The notes under the pieces were generated by a model. It searched no databases. It had not been told where the DNA came from and saw only the letters and a program-made list of their open reading frames with translations. Positions 42,394-50,757 of a DNA stretch of 57,962 nt are shown here, piece after piece; position 1 is the stretch's first letter; each line of letters starts with the position of its first letter. The DNA is from Clostridia bacterium (lineage in GTDB: Bacteria; Bacillota; Clostridia; Oscillospirales; Acutalibacteraceae). The DNA is taken from assembly GCA_017517865.1 (NCBI GenBank), contig JAFWYB010000063.1, positions 1-57,962 on the forward strand, given 5' to 3'. The position numbers and the translations under genes were made by a program.

Positions 42394-43860
42394 ATGACAC
42401 TCGGAGAAAGATTACAGCAATTAAGAAAAGAAAAACAGATGTCACAGGAAGAGCTGGGCAATCTGCTTTTAGTCAGCAGACAAACCGTAAGTCTGTGGGA
42501 AAACAATCAGACAGTTCCCACCGTTGATAACCTTATAAGACTCAGGGAAATTTTCGGTGTAAGTATAGATTCTATTTTAACGGGAGAGGAGCCTGTTGTT
42601 CCCGTTGCGGCGCCCGATATTCAGCCCGCTGTGGCAGAAGTGCCGCCTGCAGATTATTATTACACGGCTCCTGTTGAGAAATACTTCTTTTCCTTATATA
42701 AGAAAGATTTGAAATATATCTATAAAATATCCACTATGCATTTGCTGAAAAAACTGGTTATATGGATATTTCTTGTTTTCTTCTCAATATTCGTCACCTT
42801 TACTGATAGCTCTGAGGAGAAAAATTCTTATTTTGTTTTTTTCCTTGCTATAATTTTCTTCTGTTTGATTCTTGTAAGATATATTCTCGGTTTGGTGGCA
42901 ACCAAAAAGAACACCGAGCTTTTATTAAACCGAAATTACACCTATGAAATGTTCAGAGACTATATGCTTGTAAGGATTTTTAATGCAGAAGATGAAATTA
43001 AAACTTATAAAGTATATTTCAATGAATTTACAAAATGCTGGGAAACACCCTACTGTTATTTTCTCGAGTTGAAAGACAGAACCACTTTTACAATAAAAAA
43101 AACCGTTCTTTCGGAGTATTCTCCGCTTCGCTATTTCTGTCAGCAAATGAAAACAGATAAAACCGATTTCAGCAGCGAAAAAATCACTTTTCTGAAAACC
43201 GCAGGCAAAGCCTTATTTATCTGCTGTTTTTTAAGCTTATTTACGGCAATATCAATGATTCTGGATTCAATGCCCGAATCTGCCGAGAGCAGCATAATGG
43301 AAGCGCTTGACAACCTTCGTATATTCCACTATTTTCTTCCCGTTCCGATATTATCAATTATAGTAGGAATCCTTCTCAATAAAAACAAAATCCGCAACAG
43401 AAAAAACATTGTTGTCGGTATCATAATCGGCTTATATATGCTTATTTTTGGCTTTGTTCCCGCTATCTTCGGAAACGTCGAGAATAATTTCAGCTACGTT
43501 GAGGCTACATTGGGCTTCGATTTTCCCGAATGCATAAGTTTTCGGCGCTCTACAAGCTTTTCAGACAATGCGCAAACTGTAACCTCAATGAGCTTTACCG
43601 AATCCGCCTCTAACGAATTTGAAACCACCATAAAAAAGGACAGCAGATGGTCAAGCACAGGCAGGAAGGATTTTTACGAAATTCTGCCCGAGAGTATTGG
43701 CAACATACCCTGCGACCTGTTCCTGATTTACAACGTCACCACCGATGAGTTCGGGAAGCTACCTGACAGCAACGGTGAATATGAATTTATATATATATCC
43801 TATGATACAGAAATGAATACCGCTTATATATTTGAATACACCGCAGATTACCAAAAGTAA
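42394..43860 (+). CDS. XRE-family regulator with C-terminal membrane domain
   Basis: A 488-residue protein with an N-terminal helix-turn-helix of the Cro/XRE type (residues 1-66, TLGERLQQLRKEKQMSQEEL and SRQTVSLWENNQTVPTVDNL). A linker follows, then about five membrane segments (near 118-137, 146-170, 268-290, 308-325, 335-358) and an extracytoplasmic C-terminal domain of about 120 residues. A DNA-binding head tied to the membrane suggests a one-component sensor of an external or membrane signal. The palindrome overlapping its own promoter suggests autoregulation. AAAGGAG precedes the ATG. The target genes are unknown; the convergent operon downstream is not obviously one. Confidence 0.82.
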   Translation: MTLGERLQQLRKEKQMSQEELGNLLLVSRQTVSLWENNQTVPTVDNLIRLREIFGVSIDSILTGEEPVVPVAAPDIQPAVAEVPPADYYYTAPVEKYFFSLYKKDLKYIYKISTMHLLKKLVIWIFLVFFSIFVTFTDSSEEKNSYFVFFLAIIFFCLILVRYILGLVATKKNTELLLNRNYTYEMFRDYMLVRIFNAEDEIKTYKVYFNEFTKCWETPYCYFLELKDRTTFTIKKTVLSEYSPLRYFCQQMKTDKTDFSSEKITFLKTAGKALFICCFLSLFTAISMILDSMPESAESSIMEALDNLRIFHYFLPVPILSIIVGILLNKNKIRNRKNIVVGIIIGLYMLIFGFVPAIFGNVENNFSYVEATLGFDFPECISFRRSTSFSDNAQTVTSMSFTESASNEFETTIKKDSRWSSTGRKDFYEILPESIGNIPCDLFLIYNVTTDEFGKLPDSNGEYEFIYISYDTEMNTAYIFEYTADYQK

Positions 43861-43892
43861 AAGAACAGTGCCGAGGCACTGTTCTTTTTTAT
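43861..43892. terminator. Bidirectional terminator between XRE gene and zinc-ribbon gene
   Basis: The stem AAGAACAGTGCC/GGCACTGTTCTT around a tight loop with TTTTTTA on the plus strand, set between two converging stop codons. Confidence 0.88.
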
Positions 43893-43893
43893 T

Positions 43894-44421
43894 TCATTCA
43901 ACCTTTTTACCGCAGACAGCACAGAACTTTGAATCCTGAGTGAGAGCTGAGCCGCAGTCAGTACAGAAAGCTGCTCTGTCTGAATGAGCCTGAGCGTTGC
44001 CGCTCAGAGGCATCTGCGAAGGCTGTGGCGGCTGATAAGGATTCTGCATTACGGGCTGTTGATACATTCCCGGGAATGCAGGGCGGCCGCCGTATTGCAT
44101 TATAAGGTTTTCTATGTAATTCATTCTTGCCTTCAAAGGGCCCTTCACTGCAATTCCTACAAAGGAACCGACATCAACTTCGCCCGCATAAACACCGGGC
44201 AGAATTGCCATTTTCTGCCAGCCCTCCAAACGGGCACCGCCGTTCATAACGGTAAATTTTATAAATGTGGGTCCCATCATAAGTCCCGAGCCCTTCTGAT
44301 ATACTGTCTCGCCATTTTTCTGCTTGCATTTACAGCCCTCAGAAAGAAGATAGGCATGAACCTGCTCAGCTAAACCGTAGGGTTCTGACATAAACTGAAA
44401 ATCTTTTACTGTTCTTCCCAT
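43894..44421 (-). CDS. Zinc-ribbon protein of unknown function
   Basis: 175 residues. A small alpha/beta domain (1-100) contains an SMT- or PH-like segment (GPTFIKFTVMNGGARLEGWQ), then comes a Pro/Gln-rich linker (QQPVMQNPYQPPQPSQMP). The C-terminal zinc ribbon is CTDCGSALTQDSKFCAVCGK with four Cys. Proteins of this layout are common in Clostridia and poorly understood. It is the last gene of the hydrogenase-like operon, 1 bp after the C_GCAxxG gene, with AAAGGAG upstream. Confidence 0.75.
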   Translation of the reverse strand: MGRTVKDFQFMSEPYGLAEQVHAYLLSEGCKCKQKNGETVYQKGSGLMMGPTFIKFTVMNGGARLEGWQKMAILPGVYAGEVDVGSFVGIAVKGPLKARMNYIENLIMQYGGRPAFPGMYQQPVMQNPYQPPQPSQMPLSGNAQAHSDRAAFCTDCGSALTQDSKFCAVCGKKVE

Positions 44422-44422
44422 T

Positions 44423-44869
44423 TTAATTCTCCTTTAACATCTGCATAAGTATTTCCGCCGCATCCTCGACCGCTTTAAGGCAAGGGCGGTTTTTGTAATA
44501 CTCCGCCGTTCTCTCATCGGGTAAGGCACCTTTATTTTTTGCCTTTCCCTCAAGTATCTCCCGACAGACAATGCTGCCGTGAAGCTCTCTGAAACGGTCG
44601 CAGAATTCTCTGACAAGCTCATAATTTTTCTTTTTGCTTTCGCTGTCACTTCCGTCAACAGCTGCAGTAACAGAGCCTAAAACCATAGCCGCACCCGATA
44701 CCGCACCGCATACCTCGCGCTGTCTGCCTACACCGCCGCCGAGACCCGCGCTGATTTTCTTTGCCGTTTCTTCGTCAATGCCGAAGCGGTCACAGAAGGC
44801 AGTAAAAACCGACTGTGAGCAGTTGAAGCCCTCAAGAAAGAGCTGCCTTGCCTTTTCTTTTTCCGTCAT
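44423..44869 (-). CDS. C_GCAxxG_C_C family redox protein
   Basis: A 148-residue protein of the family named for its cysteine pattern: FNCSQSVFTAFCDRFG near residues 15-30, the glycine-rich KISAGLGGGVGRQREVCGAVSGAAMVLG, and later Cys in SIVCREIL and RPCLKAVEDA. The family is proposed to bind Fe-S or other redox cofactors and is common in anaerobes. Its start overlaps the stop of the upstream PHP gene by one base, so it is part of the hydrogenase-like sensor operon. Confidence 0.85.
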   Translation of the reverse strand: MTEKEKARQLFLEGFNCSQSVFTAFCDRFGIDEETAKKISAGLGGGVGRQREVCGAVSGAAMVLGSVTAAVDGSDSESKKKNYELVREFCDRFRELHGSIVCREILEGKAKNKGALPDERTAEYYKNRPCLKAVEDAAEILMQMLKEN

Positions 44870-45585
44870 TATATATCACCCTTTAAATAAGCTATAAGTG
44901 CCTCGGCTGAGTTTTCGGGAAGATTAACCGTAAACTCGGGCTCTCTCATATTTTCAAGATAATGAGCGTCTGACGAGCGCAGTATTATCTTACCCTGTGT
45001 ACCCTTGTATCTTTGCAGGTACTCTTTTTCGTCGGCATCGGGAGTTAGCTCAAAGGCGCCTACCCTGAGGTACTCACTGAAGTCACCGAGAGCCGATATT
45101 ATACTGTAAGAACTTCTGTTTATGTGCGCAGGAAAGCATACTCCGCCGTAGCTCTCAACGGTGTCGGGCAGATAGTCTATGCTTATATCTGCCGCAGTTG
45201 TCAGAAGAATCTCCTCCTTGCCGAGTATTCCGTCCTCACAGTCCATAATAAGCTGTTCGCCGAAAATGTGCTCCTTATTCTTTATCGGCGGCATAAGGGT
45301 ACGCACGTAATCACTGAACTCCATAGCCCTTTTCACATCGGGAAACAAACACACGCAGTGTATTTCCTCAGAGGTGCATAATTCCATACCGGGCACCACC
45401 GTTATGCCTGTTTTTTCACCGATTCTTATTGCGCTTTCACAGTTGAGACAGCTGTTATGGTCAGTCAGCGCGATAATGTCATAGCCGAAAATCTTAGCCA
45501 TATTGACAAGATTATAGGGTGTCATCTCATTATCACCGCAGGGTGAAAGGCAGGAATGTATATGTAAATCGTAATAGAGCTTCAT
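44869..45585 (-). CDS. PHP-domain phosphoesterase (operon copy 2)
   Basis: A 238-residue PHP-family metallo-phosphoesterase: YYDLHIHSCLSPCGDNEMTP (first metal motif HxH), IALTDHNSC (second), and a late SSDAHYLENMREPEF with the DxH ligand. It is smaller than DNA polymerase PHP modules and resembles free-standing nucleotide phosphatases. It overlaps the preceding DRTGG gene by 4 nt. In a regulatory operon it might remove a phosphorylated signal; that is inference. Confidence 0.85.
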   Translation of the reverse strand: MKLYYDLHIHSCLSPCGDNEMTPYNLVNMAKIFGYDIIALTDHNSCLNCESAIRIGEKTGITVVPGMELCTSEEIHCVCLFPDVKRAMEFSDYVRTLMPPIKNKEHIFGEQLIMDCEDGILGKEEILLTTAADISIDYLPDTVESYGGVCFPAHINRSSYSIISALGDFSEYLRVGAFELTPDADEKEYLQRYKGTQGKIILRSSDAHYLENMREPEFTVNLPENSAEALIAYLKGDI

Positions 45586-45908
45586 ATCAGCTTTGAGATT
45601 TCCACGCTTAATTCATAGGCGGTCTTTTCGCTTCTGAGAACGGTTACACCCTGAATTTTAGCCTTGGCTTTTGCTTCTTCGTCAAGAGCCGCCTTATCGG
45701 TAAGGATTATGCAGGCGCAGTCGCAGAGCACTGCAACGGCTATCGCGTTGATATTGCCCATTACCGTCAGCCATACGTCTCCCTCTTTCGCCTTTGACAT
45801 TACCCAGGAAAGCAGGTCGCCGCTGTAGCAGCCCGATATTTCTTTATCAGCATCACCCTCGCAGAGCACCTCGAGGGAGAGCTTTTCAATAAGTTCATTA
45901 ACCTTCAT
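45582..45908 (-). CDS. DRTGG-domain protein (copy 2)
   Basis: 108 residues forming one DRTGG module, the ligand-binding-like domain found beside CBS domains and in HPr-kinase relatives. The characteristic stretch is CYSGDLLSWVMSKAKEGDVWLTVMGNINAIAVAVL. It has no catalytic domain, so it is a stand-alone sensor or adaptor. It overlaps the hydrogenase-like gene by 11 bp and the next PHP gene by 4 bp. Confidence 0.82.
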   Translation of the reverse strand: MKVNELIEKLSLEVLCEGDADKEISGCYSGDLLSWVMSKAKEGDVWLTVMGNINAIAVAVLCDCACIILTDKAALDEEAKAKAKIQGVTVLRSEKTAYELSVEISKLI

Positions 45909-47226
45909 TTATCTTTTCCTCACTGTTTTCACCGTTTATAACCTTGTTTCTGAAGGGTATGGGCAGTGACTCGTCCTCCTCTGTGCTGTAATCAACCTTG
46001 TGGAAAATACAGTAATCCTCCGTGGCGTAGCCTCTTACTATATCGTCGGCAAGAGCACGGCAAGAGGGCGCACCGCATATACCGCAGTCAAGACCGGGCA
46101 GAGATGCCTCTATTTCACGAAGTCTTGTCATCATTTTCATAGCCTTTATAACGTTATCTGCAAGCTTCATTGCCGGTGAGGGTGTAAGTTCCTTTGACCA
46201 GCTGAGCTCTGAAACGTCATATTCCGCAGGCAGACTGTTGCAGGAAACGGGCATAAACTTACGAAGGCGCTGAATTCTCGCCTTGGCAACATAGGGGTTT
46301 TCAACGGTGAGCACACCGCCCACACAGCCGCCCGTACAGCAGTTGAGCTCAATAAACTCAAGGTCGTTAAGCTTTTCGTCCTCGAGCTCCTCAAGCACAT
46401 TTATTACGTTTTCAATGCCGTCAGCTGCAAGATATCTCTCTTTGAGAAGGCCTGCCGCTTCACCGCCGCTGCTTGCCCAGCCGACGCCTATAATGCCCGA
46501 ATTATTCAGCGGCTCAACCTCTTCCGGTGAAAGCTTATCCATAGTCTGAAAAAGTATGGGGTAAACATCCTTCATTGCAAAGGCACCGTTTATTCCGCTT
46601 GAATCAAGACATATCGGCGCCTTGATTGCGGTTCTTTTTGCAGGGCAGGGCGAAATGAAAAATACGCCTATATCCTCATCGGGAAGCCCGGTTTTTTTCT
46701 TTGCCTCTTCTCTTGCAATTTTTGCCGCCATATTTATAGGTGCAACAAGGGGTATAAGGTTACCTATAAGGTTGGGAAATCTCGTTCTTATCAGCCTTAC
46801 TACGGCAGGGCAGGCCGATGAGATAACGGGCTTTTTAAGGTCCTTATCCATCATTCTCGTTGCAGAGCTTATAAGCTCGGCACCCTTTGAGACCTCAACA
46901 ACATCGTCGAAGCCCATTTTCTTAAGCCCCGTAAGCACGTAATCAACGTTTTCAAGATTGTTGAACTGACCGTAAAGTGCGGGAGCAGGCAGAGCAATTC
47001 TGTATTTATAGTTTATAAGCTCATTGAAATGCTCGCTTACGGCATACTTTGCGTGATGGGGACATACCCTTATACACTCACCGCAATCTATACATCTGTC
47101 TGAAATTATGTATGCCTTCTTATTTCTTACTCTTATTGCCTGTGTCGGACAACGCTTTATACAGTTGGTACAGCCCTGACATTTATCCGGATCCAGACGC
47201 ACGGAATGAAACAACTGCTGCTCCAT
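45898..47226 (-). CDS. [FeFe]-hydrogenase-like iron-sulfur sensor protein
   Basis: 442 residues: an N-terminal two-[4Fe-4S] ferredoxin domain (CQGCTNCIKRCP at 16-27, CIDCGECIRVCP at 45-56), an H-cluster domain, and a C-terminal [4Fe-4S] motif (CGICGAPSC 381-389, then C406). The four H-cluster Cys are kept: C139 (SSACPAVV), C194 (SPCPAKR), C297 and C301 (ELNCCTGGC). The proton-relay Cys of catalytic enzymes is Ala at 138, and the usual Glu after the second motif is missing. That fits the sensory (HydS/group C-D) class rather than a working hydrogenase. Neighbours are an RsbW-like ATPase, two DRTGG modules and two PHP proteins. Confidence 0.82.
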   Translation of the reverse strand: MEQQLFHSVRLDPDKCQGCTNCIKRCPTQAIRVRNKKAYIISDRCIDCGECIRVCPHHAKYAVSEHFNELINYKYRIALPAPALYGQFNNLENVDYVLTGLKKMGFDDVVEVSKGAELISSATRMMDKDLKKPVISSACPAVVRLIRTRFPNLIGNLIPLVAPINMAAKIAREEAKKKTGLPDEDIGVFFISPCPAKRTAIKAPICLDSSGINGAFAMKDVYPILFQTMDKLSPEEVEPLNNSGIIGVGWASSGGEAAGLLKERYLAADGIENVINVLEELEDEKLNDLEFIELNCCTGGCVGGVLTVENPYVAKARIQRLRKFMPVSCNSLPAEYDVSELSWSKELTPSPAMKLADNVIKAMKMMTRLREIEASLPGLDCGICGAPSCRALADDIVRGYATEDYCIFHKVDYSTEEDESLPIPFRNKVINGENSEEKINEG

Positions 47227-47242
47227 AGCCGTCCTCCTTTCA

Positions 47243-47665
47243 CTATTCGAGATTAACCTTCAGATAAAGGGTGGTACCCTTGCCTACCTCGGTTTCTATT
47301 TTAAAATCATCGGTATATTTTTTTATGTTAGGAAGGCCCATACCCGCACCGAAGCCCAGACAGCGGATATTATCGGGCGCCGTTGAGTAGCCCTCCTTCA
47401 TAGCAAGCTCAAGGTTTGCTATACCGGGGCCCTCGTCGGCCAGAATCATAATAATCTCTTCCTCAGTGATTTCAACGTCGATATTTCCTCCTCCGGCGTG
47501 AATCACCATATTGATTTCGCCCTCATACATAGCAATTGATACATTTCTTATAACAGAGGGAGAAACGCCCAATTGCTTGAGGTTGCGCTTAACGTCGCTT
47601 GAAGCCGCGCCCGCTCTTGTGAAATCGTCACCGGGTACGTCGTAATGAAGCTTGATGCTGTCCAT
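47243..47665 (-). CDS. RsbW-like ATP-binding (anti-sigma/serine kinase type) protein
   Basis: A 140-residue GHKL ATPase. The N box is IAMYEGEINMVIHAGGG, G1 is ILADEGPGI and G2 is GFGAGMGLPNIKKY. There is no sensor or dimerisation domain, so it is of the RsbW/SpoIIAB size class, which bind sigma factors or phosphorylate an antagonist. It overlaps the upstream DRTGG gene by one base and lies 16 bp before the hydrogenase-like gene. No STAS-domain partner is nearby; the DRTGG proteins may take that place. Confidence 0.87.
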   Translation of the reverse strand: MDSIKLHYDVPGDDFTRAGAASSDVKRNLKQLGVSPSVIRNVSIAMYEGEINMVIHAGGGNIDVEITEEEIIMILADEGPGIANLELAMKEGYSTAPDNIRCLGFGAGMGLPNIKKYTDDFKIETEVGKGTTLYLKVNLE

Positions 47666-48015
47666 TATTTTCCGCTGCCCCCCTTCAGACCTGCCGCATA
47701 AAGCTTACCGCAGGCGGTAAACATCTCGAGGTCTGTGCAGAGCATAACCATATCTCTGTCCTCAGCCATTTCAATCATATCAAGGTGAGGGCGCTTTCCT
47801 CTTACGAATATTATACAGTGCATATCCATCATTTCGGCCGTTCTTACTACCTGAGGGTTCACAAGGCCCGTAAGAAGCGCTGCCTGCTCCTTTACAAAAG
47901 CAAGCACATCGCTCATCATATCACTGCCGCAGGCTGTGTAAACCTCTCTTTCAAGTCCTTCCTCATTACAGATAATTTCCGCACCGAGAATTTCCTTAAT
48001 GTCTTTGATTTTCAT
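47665..48015 (-). CDS. DRTGG-domain protein (copy 1)
   Basis: A 116-residue DRTGG module (CGSDMMSDVLAFVKEQAALLTGLVNPQVVRTAEM). AGGAGG lies 7 nt before the start at 48015; an upstream in-frame start would lie in the terminator-like leader. It shares the fold with the second DRTGG gene 1.8 kb downstream but is clearly diverged, so the pair is not a recent duplication. First gene after the double hairpin in the operon. Confidence 0.8.
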   Translation of the reverse strand: MKIKDIKEILGAEIICNEEGLEREVYTACGSDMMSDVLAFVKEQAALLTGLVNPQVVRTAEMMDMHCIIFVRGKRPHLDMIEMAEDRDMVMLCTDLEMFTACGKLYAAGLKGGSGK

Positions 48016-48036
48016 AATATTTCCTCCTAATACAAA

Positions 48037-48080
48037 AGGGCTGTATAAGACAGCCCTCAAAAACCCGGCTTTTTCGGGTC
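48037..48080 (-). terminator. Double hairpin before the sensor operon
   Basis: On the minus strand ACCCG-AAAAAGC-CGGGT-TTTT is followed by AGGGCTGT-CTTAT-ACAGCCCT-TTTG, so two terminator-like stems lie between the stop of the unknown protein and the ribosome site of DRTGG copy 1. Could end the first transcript or attenuate the second. Confidence 0.75.
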
Positions 48081-48654
48081 AGAATCCTATAAAATTTGTT
48101 TTCTCAATTTCTTTTTCGATAATATCTACCGCAAGGTTCCATACGGTTTTACCCGCTTTGACGAAGCCCTCTTTGTTTTTTACGCTGCAAAGCATTGCAA
48201 AGGCCTCACCGATATTATCCGAAAGCTCGCCTTCCTTCTGAATTGCAAGATAATAGAAGGTAAATGCGGCTCCGTTTGCTATATTACTGTAAAAGCCCTG
48301 AGAGTTGAGCCTTATGCTTTCATACATTGACGAAATTGCCGTTGTTGAAACAACCGATTCGGGAATCTCTATCTGAAGCAGGGTTTCGCAGGCAAAAACA
48401 AGCAGCACCTTTATCTGATAAAGAATATCGGGCGCAAAATATCTGGGCGCAAGATGATCCTTAAGGTCAACTATTATTCCGTCTCCGTTACCCGTAGGCG
48501 TTATTGTTGCAAGAATTTCGCCCAATTTACGTGCCTTGTCAATGTTTCCGTTTGTTCTGTGGGCAATAACCGCATCAAAGGCTACGGTAAGGTCATTGCC
48601 GCATTTGTTAAGCTCACTTTTGCTGTGATAAATTTTTACGTCGCTGTCGCTCAT
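48079..48654 (-). CDS. Protein of unknown function upstream of the sensor operon
   Basis: Not recognised. 191 residues, mostly helical, no signal or membrane segment. It opens MSDSDVKIYHSKSELNKCGN and has only a few cysteines. The middle (PDILYQIKVLLVFACETLLQ) and end (GKTVWNLAVDIIEKEIEK) look like helical bundles. It sits 25 bp after a PHP gene and before two hairpins that separate it from the hydrogenase-like sensor genes. Confidence 0.7.
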   Translation of the reverse strand: MSDSDVKIYHSKSELNKCGNDLTVAFDAVIAHRTNGNIDKARKLGEILATITPTGNGDGIIVDLKDHLAPRYFAPDILYQIKVLLVFACETLLQIEIPESVVSTTAISSMYESIRLNSQGFYSNIANGAAFTFYYLAIQKEGELSDNIGEAFAMLCSVKNKEGFVKAGKTVWNLAVDIIEKEIEKTNFIGF

Positions 48655-48679
48655 CGGTTATCTCCCTTCTTTTTTTTAT

Positions 48680-49558
48680 TTATGCCTCAGCAGCTGCTGC
48701 AGCCTCAAGCTTTTTCTGCTTTCTTCTTTTTTTAGCCTTGTAGCTGAGAAGCTGATTGAGATGCTCCTCATCGGGGCCGTAATCGCCAAGCCTTATGGGG
48801 TACATATTGTATGCACCGTGGAAGTCGCTGCCGCCCGTCATAACAAGACCGTGCTTTTTAGCGGTTGCAATAAGCATTTCCTGCTGCTCGGGGGTGTTTT
48901 CGGGATGCCATACCTCCACGCCGTCAAGACCTGCGGGAATAAGCTCCTCTAAAAGCTCAAAGTTATTATAGAAGCCCGGATGGGCAAGTACGGCAATACC
49001 GCCCGCCTCATGAATTGCATCGATTATTTCTGTGGGCTCAGGGTATTTGGTTTCCATAAGCACATTCATTCTCGACTCTTTTGTGAAGAGCATCTTGTAA
49101 AGGTCACCGAATATTGTGGTGGTATAGCCGCATTCCATAAGAGCCTGCATAATATGCTGCTTATATATATTTGTTGAGCCCTGACAGCACTTAGTGATAA
49201 ATTCCGGAGTTACGGGGAATTTCTTTGCCGTTTTGAGTACCATCATCTGACTTGCTCTTTTTCTTATAAGAGAATTGCTCTTGCAAAGGCCCTCAAGTCT
49301 GTCCGGCTTATCGGGAAGATAGCAGAGAATGTGTGCCCTTGAATTTCTTTTTGAATCTGTAGCGGAAAACTCAACTGCAGGTATTACGTTAACGCCGTGA
49401 CGCTGACCGATGAGCTCTGCTCTTACTATACCTGCAAGGCAGTCATGGTCAGTTATGGCAAGTGTTGTAACACCGCTGTTTTTGGCAAGAATGATAATAT
49501 CGTCAATGCCTAATGTGCCGTCTGAAAGTTTGGTGTGACAATGTAAATCTGCTTTCAA
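48680..49558 (-). CDS. PHP-domain phosphoesterase (copy 1, YciV/RNase AM-like)
   Basis: A 292-residue PHP protein: ADLHCHTKLSDGTL (first metal motif), TLAITDHDCLAGI (second), VIPAVEFSA, GIAVLAHPGFY and MTGGSDFHGAYN (late His/Asp ligands). The size and motifs match nucleoside 3',5'-bisphosphate phosphatases of the YciV group, which clear pAp or trim RNA 5' ends. It ends in a Lys/Ala-rich tail (KAKKRRKQKKLEAAAAAEA). It is first in the minus-strand series, with a promoter at 49671-49699. Confidence 0.87.
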   Translation of the reverse strand: MKADLHCHTKLSDGTLGIDDIIILAKNSGVTTLAITDHDCLAGIVRAELIGQRHGVNVIPAVEFSATDSKRNSRAHILCYLPDKPDRLEGLCKSNSLIRKRASQMMVLKTAKKFPVTPEFITKCCQGSTNIYKQHIMQALMECGYTTTIFGDLYKMLFTKESRMNVLMETKYPEPTEIIDAIHEAGGIAVLAHPGFYNNFELLEELIPAGLDGVEVWHPENTPEQQEMLIATAKKHGLVMTGGSDFHGAYNMYPIRLGDYGPDEEHLNQLLSYKAKKRRKQKKLEAAAAAEA

Positions 49559-49670
49559 AATAATCCCCGCTTCCTGTGGTCTTTGCCTTTTTTATCCTTT
49601 CAAATAAACATCTGCCCGGACAATTACCCAAAAAAGGGCATAGTTAGGCTATGTTACTATTATGTATTTT

Positions 49671-49699
49671 ATTATACTACCTTGAAAGGCATTTTTCAA
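49671..49699 (-). promoter_or_regulatory. Promoter upstream of PHP copy 1
   Basis: On the minus strand TTGAAA (49699-49694), 17-bp spacer, TATAAT (49676-49671). Confidence 0.8.
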
Positions 49700-49748
49700 G
49701 TATCAGAAGAGATTTTTCTGAATAATTTTTAATATTTTTGTATAAATA

Positions 49749-50465
49749 TCAGAAATTATCCGGGTCTCTGAGATATCTCATAAGTATATTTTCCACAAGC
49801 TCCGTAAGGCAAGCCTCCTGCCTTTCATTCATCTCGCGGTAGGCGTCACAAGCCGTATCACCCGCATCATCACTGATTTTTCTGACAGAAAGCATAGGCA
49901 CGCCGCTCTTGTCACAGACAGCCGCAACAGCACCTGTTTCCATATCAAAGCTTTCTATTGAAAATGTATTTTTATAAAATTCTTTTTTTACGGGGTCGGC
50001 AAGAAAGATGTCGCCCGTGCCGCACTTGGCCTTTTTTATGCCCGCACTTTCAAGCGCATAGGAAAGAAGCCTTCCGTCAGCCTCATAAAGATATCTCTGA
50101 CCGTCAGCCTTTACACCTAAAGGATTACCGACAGCAGTAAGGTCAAAATCACACTCTATATAAGTCGTTCCTGCAACCATATCCTCTCTGCGAAGGCCCT
50201 GAATTGCACCCGAAAGGCCTGCATTCAGAATAAAATCCGCCTTATCGTCTGCAATAAGAAAGGCTGTTGCCGAAGCAGCATTAACCTTACCTATTCCGCA
50301 CTTTACGGCTATTACCCTGAGCGCATTGTCGCCTTCGGTAAGAGTGAGCTCAACGCTTTCATTGCCGTGTCTGATGCTTTCTTTACCTCCCTTTTCCCCG
50401 GCCCATAAAAGAAAGGGTCCGTATTCCATTGAATCTGCAAATACAAGTCCTGCAACTTTTGTCAT
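49749..50465 (-). CDS. 5'-methylthioadenosine/S-adenosylhomocysteine nucleosidase-like
   Basis: A 238-residue purine nucleoside phosphorylase-fold protein. Features are CGIGKVNAASATAFLI (ribose and nucleophile-water region), SIESFDMETGAVAAVC with the purine and ribose contact residues Met-Glu, and VRKISDDAGDTA whose Asp protonates the base. It hydrolyses MTA/SAH to adenine in the methyl cycle. The N-terminal third is more divergent than usual, so a related nucleosidase is possible. It is monocistronic by spacing. Confidence 0.85.
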   Translation of the reverse strand: MTKVAGLVFADSMEYGPFLLWAGEKGGKESIRHGNESVELTLTEGDNALRVIAVKCGIGKVNAASATAFLIADDKADFILNAGLSGAIQGLRREDMVAGTTYIECDFDLTAVGNPLGVKADGQRYLYEADGRLLSYALESAGIKKAKCGTGDIFLADPVKKEFYKNTFSIESFDMETGAVAAVCDKSGVPMLSVRKISDDAGDTACDAYREMNERQEACLTELVENILMRYLRDPDNF

Positions 50466-50535
50466 TTTTATTCATCCTTCTGTGTGTTTTTTGTTTTATT
50501 ATATTCCATTTCACCGCTTTATGTCAACGCCTTAA

Positions 50536-50694
50536 CTTGTGCATAAAATGAAAAAGGGAGCCATATAAGCGGTGAACGTTATCGGTGACAAAAATGTCCG
50601 CGAACAGCCGATGTAGCTTTATGCCTTCTCCGCATAATATAATGGACAACCGTAGAAGACTTACGGTTGTCCATAACAAAAATCGTAAATACTA
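50536..50694. other. Intergenic with a 13-bp hairpin
   Basis: The perfect stem ATGGACAACCGTA/TACGGTTGTCCAT (about 50642-50674, 7-nt loop) has only a short A-rich tail, so it is not a clear terminator. No gene is seen. Confidence 0.55.
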
Positions 50695-50723
50695 TTGCAA
50701 GTTGCTCCTTTATTTGGTATAAT
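50695..50723 (+). promoter_or_regulatory. Promoter of the small secreted protein gene
   Basis: TTGCAA (50695-50700) and TATAAT (50718-50723), 17-bp spacer, 34 bp before the ATG. Confidence 0.82.
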
Positions 50724-50757
50724 GCTTTTACAGTAATTATGAAAAGGAGTATGCAAA

